Assembly: GCF_022601675.1 (NCBI RefSeq)
Contig: NZ_JAKVIL010000016.1
Location: 1-64,000 of the forward strand
Direction: 5' to 3'
DNA length: 64,000 nucleotides
From: Ancylobacter gelatini
Lineage (GTDB): Bacteria > Pseudomonadota > Alphaproteobacteria > Rhizobiales > Xanthobacteraceae
Position numbers and translations under genes: made by a program. Of the stretch, positions 9,535 through 18,327 are shown piece after piece. The notes under the pieces were generated by a model that saw nothing but the letters and a program-made list of their open reading frames with translations, was not told the origin of the DNA and made no database searches. How positions within the stretch are numbered: position 1 is the stretch's first letter; every line of letters begins with the position of its first letter.

Positions 9535-10665
9535 TCAGCGAAGGATGTTCGCCCACTGCGTGGTCCACTCGCGCAGGTTGGCGAGGAAGGCCGGGTAGTC
9601 GGGCAGGAACAGCTTTGAGGGGTCTTTGATGATCCACTCGGAAGCCGAGGCATCGGCGGCCATCACGGCGTCGATCGCGGCGGCGGTCGGCGGCGTGCCG
9701 GCGATAAACATGAACAGCGGAACCGACGCCTTGCCAGCTTCGTCCGACAGGAACTCGTTCATCATCAGCTCGACCAGCTCCTTCTTGGGCGAGTTGGCCA
9801 CAAGAACGAGATTGTCCGGGTTGATCAGGTCGGAATATTCCTTGCCGTCGGCGTTGATGGTCCAGTGAGCATAGGCCACCGGGATGCCCTGCTTCTTCAG
9901 CGCGAGGCAGCGGCCCTGATTATTGCCGACCGTCAGCCACACGTCGCCCGCCGACATCGCCGCATCCATGTCGCCGGATGAGTTGAAAAAGCCATAGGCC
10001 TTCACCTGCGACGACAGCTTCTCGATGCTGCCGGACACGTCGCTGTAGCTGCCGCCCGCCGACAGCGCGATGGCCGGGGCGTTGATCAGCCACTGGGCCG
10101 CCGTGGTCGAGGGGAACATCACGCGTCCCGCCAGCGCCGGATTCGACCAGACCTTGATGTCGTGGGGCGTATCCAGCTTCAGCTCCGCGAACTTGTCGGT
10201 CCGGTAGCAGTTGCCGTAACGGTAGGCCATACTGGGAATGCCCGCCTTGATCTGCAGGCTTTCCGGCACCTTCTTCATGTTGGGGATCTTGGCCGGATCG
10301 ACCGTGCCGACGACCCCCTCCTGAATGCCACGCGCAAGGTTCGCGGAATCCATCAGCATCACGTCGATATCCGGATTGCCGCCGGAGGCGCGAATGCTGG
10401 TGATGTTCTTGGACGGGCTGGACGGAATCCAGTTGATGGTGATGCCGGTGCGGTCGGTGAAGTACTTCCCGAAGCTGGCAGCCCACTTGTCATTGAACGC
10501 ACTAGAGTATCCCGCAAACGAGATGCTCTGGCCGGCAAAGCGACGGACATCGCCCGCATCCTGGGCCAGCACGCCATGGGTTGCGCTGAGCACCAGCGCC
10601 GCCGAAAGCCCGCACAGGTGCAGCCTCGTCTTCGAAATATAGGAAGAAGGTTTTTTGTCGTTCAT
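9535..10665 (-). CDS. extracellular solute-binding protein, polyamine/opine type
   Basis: 376 residues. A positively charged start followed by a hydrophobic run (LHLCGLSAALVLSAT) and an AQD-type cleavage region near residue 35 indicates Sec export to the periplasm. The remainder resembles PotD/PotF-like proteins of solute-binding family 1 or 8, with the motif DVMLMDSANLARGIQEG. It supplies the ligand to the adjacent PotABC-like importer. The ligand is unknown. The neighbours (amidohydrolase, flavoprotein, aldehyde dehydrogenase) make an amide or amine plausible, which is inference. Confidence 0.85.
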   Translation of the reverse strand: MNDKKPSSYISKTRLHLCGLSAALVLSATHGVLAQDAGDVRRFAGQSISFAGYSSAFNDKWAASFGKYFTDRTGITINWIPSSPSKNITSIRASGGNPDIDVMLMDSANLARGIQEGVVGTVDPAKIPNMKKVPESLQIKAGIPSMAYRYGNCYRTDKFAELKLDTPHDIKVWSNPALAGRVMFPSTTAAQWLINAPAIALSAGGSYSDVSGSIEKLSSQVKAYGFFNSSGDMDAAMSAGDVWLTVGNNQGRCLALKKQGIPVAYAHWTINADGKEYSDLINPDNLVLVANSPKKELVELMMNEFLSDEAGKASVPLFMFIAGTPPTAAAIDAVMAADASASEWIIKDPSKLFLPDYPAFLANLREWTTQWANILR

Positions 10666-10704
10666 TGAAGTATTCCGTTCCCCTGCTGGTGCTTGCGCAC
10701 GGTG

Positions 10705-11085
10705 TTACTCGGTGACGTACTCCTCGTCGGTCACGGCGCTCTGCCAGTCGACGTTGCCGAAATGTAGGGCGATCTGGGTGACCAGGCCGGTCTCGCTGGC
10801 GCCATGCCAGTGCTCGACGCCCGGTTCGGTCCAGACGACATCGCCGGGATTGAGGATGACGCGCTCGCCGCCGCGTTCCTGGATCCAGCCCTCGCCGGAA
10901 ACCGTGTAGATGAACTGCCCGCCCTCATGGGTGTGCCAGTGGGTGCGCGCGCCCGGCGGGAACATGATGTTGATTGCCCGCGCATTGCCGGCATTGAGCA
11001 GGATGTCGGACCAGACATCGCCGGTATTGGTCGCCGAGCGAAGACCGGACGGCTCACCGTTCCGAATGGCTTTCCCATGATACAT
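10705..11085 (-). CDS. small cupin, hydroxynitrile-lyase-like
   Basis: 126 residues forming a single cupin barrel. Metal ligands are visible in the first motif THWHTHEGGQFIY (His/His/Gln pattern) and the second motif EHWHGA. From memory the overall pattern, including GDVVW, the motif-2 spacing and a VTDEEY tail, closely matches the manganese-dependent cupin hydroxynitrile lyases such as GtHNL. Members of this small family may instead have an unrelated physiological role. A good AAGGAA site lies 6 bases upstream of the ATG. It lies between the flavoprotein and transporter genes in the same run and may act on a cluster intermediate. Confidence 0.75.
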   Translation of the reverse strand: MYHGKAIRNGEPSGLRSATNTGDVWSDILLNAGNARAINIMFPPGARTHWHTHEGGQFIYTVSGEGWIQERGGERVILNPGDVVWTEPGVEHWHGASETGLVTQIALHFGNVDWQSAVTDEEYVTE

Positions 11086-11140
11086 GTTTGATTCCTTTGC
11101 AATTTTCGCCCTGGAGGGTTAGGCCCTGCGGACAGCCGAA

Positions 11141-12736
11141 CTAGTGCGTCGGGCGGAAGTCGCCGAGCATCTTCCGACTGGCGTTGTAGCCGGTCAGACC
11201 GCTCATGAAGTTACCGGGCCAATTGCCGACGCCGCACATGAAAAGCCCCTCGATCGGGGTGGTGTAGTTTGAGCAACCCGGCATCGGCCGAGCGTCGAAG
11301 ATCTTGCCCGGCACAATGTCGCCATGGGCACCATTGCCCTCGGCCATGCCGTAGTTCCGCTCGAGATCGACCGGCGTGTAGACGCTGATCCCCTCGATGA
11401 TGTCCTTGATGTTGCCGATGTTGCGGCTGAGCGTCTCGACAACGGCGTTGCCGAGCGCCTCGCGCTGGTCGTCCCAGCTGCCATTGGACAGATGATAGGG
11501 CGTGCCACGAACACTCAGGCTCATGAAGTGGCAGCCGGGCGGGGTCATGTCAGGATCGGCCGCCGAGGAGACCACGCCCGAGATCGTCACGTGTGGCGAC
11601 CAGCGGCCCATGGTGGCTTCGTTGTAGCTCTCCTGAAGCACGTCGATGCTGGGAACCACGCGGAAATTGGTGCCGAGGAACTGGGTGTTTTCCTCGTCGC
11701 TCTCGGCACGGTTGAAGCGCGGCGTCCCTTTGAGGGCGAGGTGCACCTTGGACGAGGAGCCGTGCATGGCCAGCTTTCTGGCGCGATCCTCGACCTCGCG
11801 CGGCAGTTGGTTTGGCGGCACCAGCTTGGTCAATACCGTCTTGGGATTGACGTTCGCCAGCACCCGGGCGGCTTCGATTTCCTCGCCGCTTTCGAGCACC
11901 ACGCCCTTCACCTTGCCGTTGTCGCAAAGCAACTCACGGACCGGGGATTCAAGACGGATTTCGACGCCGAGGCTCTCATTCGCCCGGGCCATGGCCTGCG
12001 TGACGGCGCCCACGCCGCCGATCGGCGAGGCGTTCTTCATCATGAGCTCGTTGCTCTCGAAGACCACGCCGCTACGGCGCATCGACTCTTCCTGCAACGG
12101 ACGCTGCAGCAGGATGTAACCGCTGCCCGGCGTACGAGGGCCGACGAAATTGGTCGCCATCGCGGTGCCGGCGATAAAGGACTTCAGCCATGGCGACTTC
12201 AGATGGCGGTCCAGCACGTCGCCGACGCTGCCGAACATGACGAGGTTGAAGGCTTCCTTGTCGGCGGGCTCCACAAAGCGCGCAGCAACTTCCTCGAGCG
12301 AGGGTGCGGGGTCGTAGAATGACACGCCCATCTTCTTCGCCACGTTCTGGTAGAACTGCATGACGTCGGAGAAGCCCTGCATGTCGCCGGGCTCGGCCAG
12401 CCGCTCCATCTCGGCGCGACGCCGCTCGCGCTCGGGCCACATGACCAAAGCGTCACCGTTGGAGAACAGCGTCAGCGAGTTGAGGTCGGGGTGGGTCAGC
12501 CGCAAACCGTGCTTTTCCAGTTCCATGTCGCCGGCGATACGCGGATCGAGGCTATGGCAGGAATTGGCGATGCTGCTGCCGCGATAGCCTGGGAACACCT
12601 CTTCGGTGACGCAGGTGCCGCCGACCTGATGGCTGCGCTCCAGCATCAGCACCTTCAGGCCCGCCCGCGCGAGATAAAAACCCGCGACCAGCCCGCTATG
12701 GCCAGCGCCAACGATAATCACGTCATATTTCGACAT
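11141..12736 (-). CDS. FAD-dependent oxidoreductase, PYROXD2/CrtI-like
   Basis: 531 residues. The N-terminal dinucleotide-binding motif VGAGHSGLVAGFYLARAG (about residues 8-25) and the acidic end of the second strand (MLERSHQVGGT) mark an FAD-binding Rossmann fold. The C-terminal GLFMCGVGNWPGN segment is the second FAD-contact region of the phytoene-desaturase/PYROXD2 group. The substrate is not known; such enzymes oxidise C-C or C-N single bonds. The ATG at 12736 is preferred to an in-frame TTG five codons earlier. It is followed by the cupin and importer genes, suggesting it works on the imported compound. Confidence 0.82.
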   Translation of the reverse strand: MSKYDVIIVGAGHSGLVAGFYLARAGLKVLMLERSHQVGGTCVTEEVFPGYRGSSIANSCHSLDPRIAGDMELEKHGLRLTHPDLNSLTLFSNGDALVMWPERERRRAEMERLAEPGDMQGFSDVMQFYQNVAKKMGVSFYDPAPSLEEVAARFVEPADKEAFNLVMFGSVGDVLDRHLKSPWLKSFIAGTAMATNFVGPRTPGSGYILLQRPLQEESMRRSGVVFESNELMMKNASPIGGVGAVTQAMARANESLGVEIRLESPVRELLCDNGKVKGVVLESGEEIEAARVLANVNPKTVLTKLVPPNQLPREVEDRARKLAMHGSSSKVHLALKGTPRFNRAESDEENTQFLGTNFRVVPSIDVLQESYNEATMGRWSPHVTISGVVSSAADPDMTPPGCHFMSLSVRGTPYHLSNGSWDDQREALGNAVVETLSRNIGNIKDIIEGISVYTPVDLERNYGMAEGNGAHGDIVPGKIFDARPMPGCSNYTTPIEGLFMCGVGNWPGNFMSGLTGYNASRKMLGDFRPTH

Positions 12737-12807
12737 TTCTGTCCGTCTCAATCTCGGGAATGCCGCCGGAGCAGCCGCCTTGTCGGAACGCGCGAAACTT
12801 CGATCGA

Positions 12808-13185
12808 TTACAACGGCCTGATGGTGCGCGAGGCGATACGCCAGCCCTCAGAGGTGTTCTTCAGAATGTCGGTGTACTCGGCGGCGGCCATCGACTTGTC
12901 CGCCCGCTGCGACAGCGCCTTGCAAAGCGCCTTGACCGTGCCGTCCTCGCTGCCGGACAGCAGCAGATTGGTGATGTGGTGGCTGAGCGACGGGGCCGGG
13001 AACCCCTTGAACGCCGTCTTCAGCTCTTCCAGCCCGTTCGCGGTGAGCCGCCCCGGATTGCTGAACTGGATGTCCTCGGCAAAAACCTCGCCCATCCGGT
13101 CATATTCCTTGGAATCGAGGATGTAGGCGACCTTGTGGAGGATGTCGGTGATATCGGTTCGGTCGATCTCGGAAATGCGGGCCAT
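12808..13185 (-). CDS. nuclear transport factor 2-like / SnoaL-like protein
   Basis: 125 residues resembling the cone-shaped NTF2/SnoaL fold: an N-terminal helix-rich segment (ITDILHKVAYILDSKEYDRMGEVF), the AEDIQFSNPG turn and a C-terminal TSEGWRIASRTI strand. These proteins are small isomerases, dehydratases or hydrolases, or non-catalytic partners. The start at 13185 is chosen because GGAAG lies 8 bases upstream; an upstream ATG at 13203 has no such site. It lies 19 bases after the IclR regulator stop in the same direction, so it is probably the second gene of the operon. Confidence 0.7.
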   Translation of the reverse strand: MARISEIDRTDITDILHKVAYILDSKEYDRMGEVFAEDIQFSNPGRLTANGLEELKTAFKGFPAPSLSHHITNLLLSGSEDGTVKALCKALSQRADKSMAAAEYTDILKNTSEGWRIASRTIRPL

Positions 13186-13204
13186 GTCATTACTTCCGTA
13201 CATT

Positions 13205-13969
13205 CTAGGAGGCTTCGGAAAATTCGGCGGCGACGCGCTTGGTCGCCTCGATCACACCGGTCAGGCGATCCTGATCGAAACGGTGATCGGGGATGACGGC
13301 GGCGAGTGCGCCGACTAGCTTGCCCCGGATGAAGACAGGAGCCGCGACCGACCATGAGCCGCCGGTGGATTCATGGTGGCTGAAGCCGTAGCCCTGCGTC
13401 CGGGTCAGCGCCAACTCCGCCTTCAGCTCCTCGACAGTCCGGTCCCGCTGGCCGGGAATCTCGAAGCTCTTGAGATCACCGAGAATGTCGTCGACGGCCT
13501 CGTCACTGAACGCCAGCAACGCCTTTCCCGCCGCACCGCGGTAAATCTTTCCCTTCTCGCCAGTAAGGCGGACACGCCGCACCAACTGGCTGGATTCGGC
13601 GGAATCGATGCAAAGGCGCTCATCGCCCATTTGCACGAAGAAGGCGGATGTCTCGTCCAACTCTGAGCAGAGAGCGCTGGTCGACTCCGCCGCCAGCATA
13701 CGCAGCGGCGCCCAGCGATCCGTCTGGTGCAGCAGCGTCGTCAGGGCCAACCCTGCGACATAGCGGTTATTGCTTCCCTGAGCCGCGAAGCCATGTGTCA
13801 CCAGCGTCCCGAGCAACCGGGACGCGGTGCTGACACTGATATTCGCCGCGGCCGCCATTTCGGAAAGATTTTTCCCTCTCCGATCCAGCGCGGAAAGCAG
13901 GGCCAGCGCCCGAGCTACGGAGCGCACGCCCGACTTGTCTTCACTGCCCGACTTGTCTTCATTTTCCAT
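13205..13969 (-). CDS. IclR-family transcriptional regulator
   Basis: 254 residues. A winged helix-turn-helix at about residues 14-75 (LSEMAAAANISVSTASRLLGTL) is followed by an IclR effector domain, where GAAGKALLAF and the C-terminal GALAAVIPDH are typical. It is divergent from the aldehyde dehydrogenase and heads the minus-strand catabolic run, so it probably controls both from 13970-14107. The N-terminus carries a tandem duplication (EDKSGSEDKSG) from an 18-base DNA repeat at about 13931-13966. The start at 13969 is a judgement; an upstream in-frame ATG at 13990 is possible. Confidence 0.85.
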   Translation of the reverse strand: MENEDKSGSEDKSGVRSVARALALLSALDRRGKNLSEMAAAANISVSTASRLLGTLVTHGFAAQGSNNRYVAGLALTTLLHQTDRWAPLRMLAAESTSALCSELDETSAFFVQMGDERLCIDSAESSQLVRRVRLTGEKGKIYRGAAGKALLAFSDEAVDDILGDLKSFEIPGQRDRTVEELKAELALTRTQGYGFSHHESTGGSWSVAAPVFIRGKLVGALAAVIPDHRFDQDRLTGVIEATKRVAAEFSEAS

Positions 13970-14107
13970 GTAGCGAAAACCTATTTTCATTTTTAACGCT
14001 AAGAGCCCCACCTATGTCTTGTCAATCGATTTCCTCTCTACGAAAATTAGATTCCGCACAGTGGAAACATTTTGATCGACCTGCCTATCAACGGAGCAGC
14101 ACCGGCC

Positions 14108-15547
14108 ATGTTCGAATACCCCGACACGAAACTCCTGATTGACGGCTCCTGGTCCGCAGGCGCAACGAGCAAGACAATCGGGGTCGTAAACCCCGCGACC
14201 GAAGGCGTCATCGGCCAGGTTGCCCATGCGAGCCGGGGAGACCTCGAACGGGCTCTGGCCGCCGCGGAGCGCGGCTTCGCTGTCTGGTCGGCGACCTCGG
14301 CATTCGAGCGGTCGAAGCTGATGCGTAGGGCTGCGGAACTGTTGCGCGAGCGCGCGGATCAGATCGCGGCAATCATGACTCTGGAACAGGGTAAGCCGCT
14401 CGCCGAGTCCAAGGCCGAGACTCTCGGCGCCGCTGACACGATCGATTGGTTCGCCGAGGAAGCGCGGCGCGCTTATGGCCGTGTCATTCCTGCGCGTGGT
14501 GCCGGGATCACGCAACTCGCGCTCAAGACGCCGGTCGGCCCGGTTGCGGCGTTCACGCCGTGGAACTTCCCGATTAACCAGATTTCACGCAAGCTTTCGG
14601 CCGCACTTGCCTCAGGATGCTCGATCATCGTCAAGGCGCCGGAAGAAACACCGGCTTCCCCAGCCGAACTGATCCGCTGCTTCCTCGATGCGGGCCTGCC
14701 GGCTGGCGTGGTTGGGCTTGTCTATGGCAACCCCGCCGAGATTTCCGAGTACCTGATCGCCCATCCGACGATACGCAAGATATCCTTCACCGGCTCGACG
14801 CCGGTCGGCAAGCATCTGGCGGCGCTGGCGGGCGCACATATGAAGCGTGCGACGATGGAACTGGGAGGTCATGCGCCGGCCATCGTGATGGAGGACGCCG
14901 ATCTCGACCTCGCCATCCCGCAGCTTGTGACACACAAGTTGCGGAACGCCGGTCAGGTCTGTGTCTCGCCCACGCGCTTCCTTGTCGCGGAGAGTGTCGC
15001 CGATAAATTCATGGAGGGCTTTGTCGAGGCTGCCGGAAAAGTCGTGGTCGGCGACGGATCCGAGCCGGGCGTCGAGATGGGCCCGCTAGCCAATGATCGC
15101 CGGATCTTCGCATTGGAAGCGATGATCGCCGATGCCGTCGATCGCGGCGCCAAAGTCGCTCTGGGAGGAAGGCGGATCGGCAATAAGGGCTACTTCTTCC
15201 AGCCTACCGTGCTGACCGAGGTGCCGACCGATGCGGCAATCATGAATGACGAGCCGTTCGGGCCCATCGCGATCATCAACCGCTACGGCTCGCGCGACGA
15301 GATCATAACCGAGGCCAACCGGCTACGTTTCGGACTCGCCTCCTACGCCTACACGCGCTCCGCCGCACATCAGGAGGCGCTGAAGTCGGTCAGGGCGGGG
15401 ATGATGTCCGTAAACCATCTCGGTCTCGGCATCCCCGAACTGCCCTTTGGCGGCATTATGCATTCCGGCTATGGCTCCGAGGGCGGCTCCGAAGCCATCG
15501 AAGCCTATCTCGACACCCGCCTGTTCACGGCAGCCAACGGCCAGTGA
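14108..15547 (+). CDS. NAD(P)-dependent aldehyde dehydrogenase, succinate-semialdehyde type
   Basis: 479 residues, the normal length for the family. The nicotinamide-contact region is [10 protein letters not shown], the cofactor loop is [11 protein letters not shown], the general base is Glu in MELGGHAP, and the catalytic cysteine is in [12 protein letters not shown]. The closest group appears to be the succinate-semialdehyde / alpha-ketoglutarate-semialdehyde dehydrogenases. It would convert an aldehyde from the cluster to the acid. The ATG at 14108 has GGAG about 11 bases upstream; a TTG at 14072 also opens the frame. It is transcribed away from the IclR gene. Confidence 0.9.
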   Translation: MFEYPDTKLLIDGSWSAGATSKTIGVVNPATEGVIGQVAHASRGDLERALAAAERGFAVWSATSAFERSKLMRRAAELLRERADQIAAIMTLEQGKPLAESKAETLGAADTIDWFAEEARRAYGRVIPARGAGITQLALKTPVGPVAAFTPWNFPINQISRKLSAALASGCSIIVKAPEETPASPAELIRCFLDAGLPAGVVGLVYGNPAEISEYLIAHPTIRKISFTGSTPVGKHLAALAGAHMKRATMELGGHAPAIVMEDADLDLAIPQLVTHKLRNAGQVCVSPTRFLVAESVADKFMEGFVEAAGKVVVGDGSEPGVEMGPLANDRRIFALEAMIADAVDRGAKVALGGRRIGNKGYFFQPTVLTEVPTDAAIMNDEPFGPIAIINRYGSRDEIITEANRLRFGLASYAYTRSAAHQEALKSVRAGMMSVNHLGLGIPELPFGGIMHSGYGSEGGSEAIEAYLDTRLFTAANGQ

Positions 15548-15573
15548 GCTAACGATCCACCCTCTTCCAACCC

Positions 15574-15632
15574 ATCGTCCCGAACCGCCTCGTCATATAT
15601 CGATGACTGAAGGGCCGGCCGTTCGGGACGAT
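15574..15632. repeat. 12-bp perfect inverted repeat after the aldehyde dehydrogenase
   Basis: ATCGTCCCGAAC (15574-15585) and GTTCGGGACGAT (15621-15632) are exact reverse complements with a 35-base interval. The repeat starts 27 bases after the aldehyde dehydrogenase stop. It has no T-run and could be the end of a small mobile sequence or part of a dispersed repeat. The place where host DNA ends and the IS91-related DNA begins is not obvious. Confidence 0.5.
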
Positions 15633-16037
15633 CGGCTGCGCAATTTCCGCTTTCGAGCTGTCATTCAATGTCCGCTTCTGTGAAGGGTTTCGGATGTCGG
15701 CCCGATCACGACGGTGGCGACGCGCAGGCGGACCGGCGTCGGAAAGCCTCCAGGGGAGGAAACCGCGGTTCGACTGCGCGACGATCGAGATCTTGGCGTT
15801 GCTATGGGGATTTGAGTGTAGCGCTGGCCGGAGAGAAGCTGGATCGCCGGCAGATGCAGCCTCGACCGATGAGACTGACCCGCTCAATCTGGTGCGAGGT
15901 CGCCCGAGCAGCGACATTTTTCCGGTGCGGCGACGATGATGGACGCGGCCTTGCCGATGTCTGGGCGCATACAGCCCTGATGCCGAAGACGACGTTGCTT
16001 GTGGCGAGACCCTGGTGCTGGCGAACGAGATCGCTGC
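15633..16037. other. non-coding flank between the aldehyde dehydrogenase and IS91 transposase
   Basis: About 400 bases with no supported gene. Open frames on both strands are arginine/serine-rich, lack ribosome-binding sites and partly read the transposase antisense. IS91 elements normally carry a terminal sequence beyond the transposase stop, so the IS end should lie here. I could not locate it by eye. Confidence 0.4.
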
Positions 16038-17258
16038 TCATGAGGTGTCGATCCTGATGGAAGTACGGGTGGGCCAGGTCTTCGGCGCCGAGCCCCAGGC
16101 GAAGGTCTCGATGATGGTCATGATGCCGGCGCAGCACCGGCAGCGCAGCGTGGCCTCCGGTGGTATCGTTTCGGCAGGCGGGGCTATCTCCGGTGAAGCG
16201 CGTTCCTGCTGGTCTACGAGGAGCGCACGGATCCTGTCGATGTTGGCGGCGCGCACCGCGCTGGCGAACAGGCCGTAGTGGCGGATGCGGTGGAAGCCGT
16301 CGGGCAGGACGTGGAGCAGGAAGCGGCGGATGAACTCGTCCGCCGAGAGCGTCATGGCCTTGATCCAGCCATCCCCCGTGGCCTTGGTCCGGGCGCGATA
16401 ATCCTTCCAGCGGAAGGTGACGCCGCGCTCATCCATGGAGAGGAGCCGGCTGTTTGAGATCGCCACATGATGGGTGTAGCGCGAGAGATAGGTCAGCACC
16501 GCCGCAGGGCCCGCGAACGGGCGCTTGGCATAGACGACCCACTCGGCCCGGCGCAGAGGTGCCAGCATCGCCTCGAACGCTGGCGTCTCCGCCAGCGAAG
16601 CGAGATCACTGAGGAAGGCGAGCCGGCCAGCGGCGTGGAGGGCGCGAAGGCCGTCGAGGAAGAGCCGCCGGAACAGGCGGGACAGCACCCGCACCGGCAG
16701 GAAGAAGCGGGCCCGCCCGGCGATCCAGCGGGAGCCGTCAGCCGAAAGCCCGCCACCGGGCACCACGGCATGGATATGGGGATGGTGGGTGAGCGCGGAT
16801 CCCCAGCTGTGGAGCACGGCGGTGATGCCAATGCGCGCGCCAAGATGCTTCGGATCGGCGGCGATGGTGGCCAGCGATTCGGCCGAGGCCTTGAACAGCA
16901 GGTCGTAGACCACCGCCTTGGTCTGGTAGGCGACGGCACCGATCGCGGCCGGCAGGGTGAAGACGAGATGATAATAGGGCACGGGCAGCAACTCGGCCTG
17001 GCGGGCGGCGAGCCAGTCCCGTGCCGTTGCTCCCTGGCACTTGGGGCAATGCCGGTTGCGGCAGGAGTTGTAGGCGATCTCCAGATGGGTGCAGTCGGCA
17101 CAGCACGCCACATGCCCGCCGAGCACCGCCGTGCGGCAGGAGCGGATCGCCCACATCACCTTCAGCTGGCCGCGGCTGAGATGCCCGGCGTGCGCCCTCT
17201 CATAGGCGTCGCCATGGGCGTTCAGAATATCCGCGACCTCCAGCGCAGGCCGCGCCAT
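16038..17258 (-). CDS. IS91-family transposase
   Basis: 406 residues. A zinc-binding N-terminus with CCADC and CRNRHCPKCQG is followed by the HUH replication-initiator core, where HPHIHAVVPGGG carries the metal-binding histidines. Conserved Y2_Tnp segments are YLSRYTHHVAISNSRL and HVLPDGFHRIRHYG. The enzyme nicks one strand and drives rolling-circle transposition. A second cysteine pair (CRCC) occurs near the C-terminus. The frame is uninterrupted and of family length, so the transposase may still be active. Confidence 0.9.
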   Translation of the reverse strand: MARPALEVADILNAHGDAYERAHAGHLSRGQLKVMWAIRSCRTAVLGGHVACCADCTHLEIAYNSCRNRHCPKCQGATARDWLAARQAELLPVPYYHLVFTLPAAIGAVAYQTKAVVYDLLFKASAESLATIAADPKHLGARIGITAVLHSWGSALTHHPHIHAVVPGGGLSADGSRWIAGRARFFLPVRVLSRLFRRLFLDGLRALHAAGRLAFLSDLASLAETPAFEAMLAPLRRAEWVVYAKRPFAGPAAVLTYLSRYTHHVAISNSRLLSMDERGVTFRWKDYRARTKATGDGWIKAMTLSADEFIRRFLLHVLPDGFHRIRHYGLFASAVRAANIDRIRALLVDQQERASPEIAPPAETIPPEATLRCRCCAGIMTIIETFAWGSAPKTWPTRTSIRIDTS

Positions 17259-17270
17259 GAACCGGCCGGC

Positions 17271-18149
17271 CTACAAAGGCGGCGGCGTCAGCAAAGAGAG
17301 CGGGCTCTCCACCTCGCGCAGGGTCTTCAGGGCGACGCGAGTGTAGACGGCCGTGGTGTCGAGCTTGCGATGCCCGAGCAGCACCTGGATCACGCGGATA
17401 TCAGTCTTACGCTCCGGCAGATCGGTGGCGAAGCTGTGCCGCAGGGTGTGCATGGACACGCGCTTGTCGAGCCGGGCGGCGGAGGCTGCCGTCCTGCAGG
17501 CCCGGTCGAGCTGGCGGGTGGTGATGGGCTGGCCGGGATCGCGGCCCGGGAACAGTCAGCCCTGCGGCCGCCGCTCCCTCCACCAGCGGCGCAGCAGGTC
17601 GAGCAGATCGGGCGCGAGCATGACATAACGGTCCTTGCGCCCCTTGCCGTGCTCAACGCGGATCAGCATCCGCGCGCTGTCGATATCGGCGACCTTGAGG
17701 TGGGTCACCTCCGACACCCGCAGGCCGCAGCCATAGGCGATGCTCAGCGCAGCGCGATACTTGAGGTTCGGCGCATGGGCGAGCAGCAGCGCCACCTCTT
17801 CGGTGCTGAGTACCACGGGCAGGCGTTCCGGCGTCGGGATGCGGGCCATCCGGTCGCCGAAGCCGGCCCGCCCCAGCGTGATGTGGAAGAAGAAGCGCAA
17901 TGCCGTGCAGGCGAGGTTCATGCGAGCATAGCTGGCGCCGAGGCTGGCCAGATGAAGCTGGTAGCGCCGCAGGTCCTCCGCCTCCGCCTGGTCGGGCGAG
18001 CGGCCGAGGAAAGCCGTGAACTCTGCGACCTGGCGGATGTAATCGCGCTTGGTATGGTCGCCGAACCGGCGGATGGTCATGTCCTCCATCATCCGCTGCC
18101 GCAGCGGGCTGATGGTCGGCCGTGTGTCGGGGTGCTCCTGATGGTCCAT
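17271..18149 (-). pseudogene. IS91-associated tyrosine recombinase, interrupted by an in-frame stop
   Basis: The frame would encode about 292 residues: an N-terminal SAM-like core-binding domain (FTAFLGRSPDQAEAEDLRRY) and the catalytic domain with Arg in [19 protein letters not shown] and the tyrosine in [12 protein letters not shown] at 17556-17558 (read on the minus strand after the codons for RRPQG) stops translation between the first arginine and the HxxR box; frame is kept on both sides. A tryptophan codon TGG at this site would restore the protein, so one base change explains the stop. The downstream piece alone lacks the DNA-binding half. Confidence 0.8.
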
Positions 18150-18327
18150 GGGGCTCTCCAAAGGTTGAGAAACCCCGTGATCGTCCGCCCGCCTATGCCG
18201 GACGCCACATCGAAAATATCCAACTGCCCGTCATGCAGCGCGGTTACCGCGGCAGCGGTTTAGTCCATTGGCGCAACCCCGCCCAGAGCGCCCTCGCTCC
18301 TGCGGGATAGCGCGGTAAGATCGCGTC

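Larger units (their letters stand above)
16038..18149 (-). mobile_element. IS91-family element: accessory integrase (broken) plus transposase
   Basis: Two co-directional minus-strand frames 12 bases apart: a tyrosine-recombinase-type integrase upstream and a Y2/IS801-type HUH transposase downstream. This is the usual arrangement of IS91-family elements carrying an extra integrase. These elements move by rolling-circle replication and lack terminal inverted repeats, so exact ends cannot be set; the limits given are the coding span. The integrase carries an in-frame stop while the transposase is open throughout. Confidence 0.8.

Noticed and set aside
13205-13969. The IclR regulator as BhcR of the beta-hydroxyaspartate cycle
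   Set aside because: It lies 10 kb from bhcBCD and heads a different operon with a divergent aldehyde dehydrogenase; proximity does not support it.
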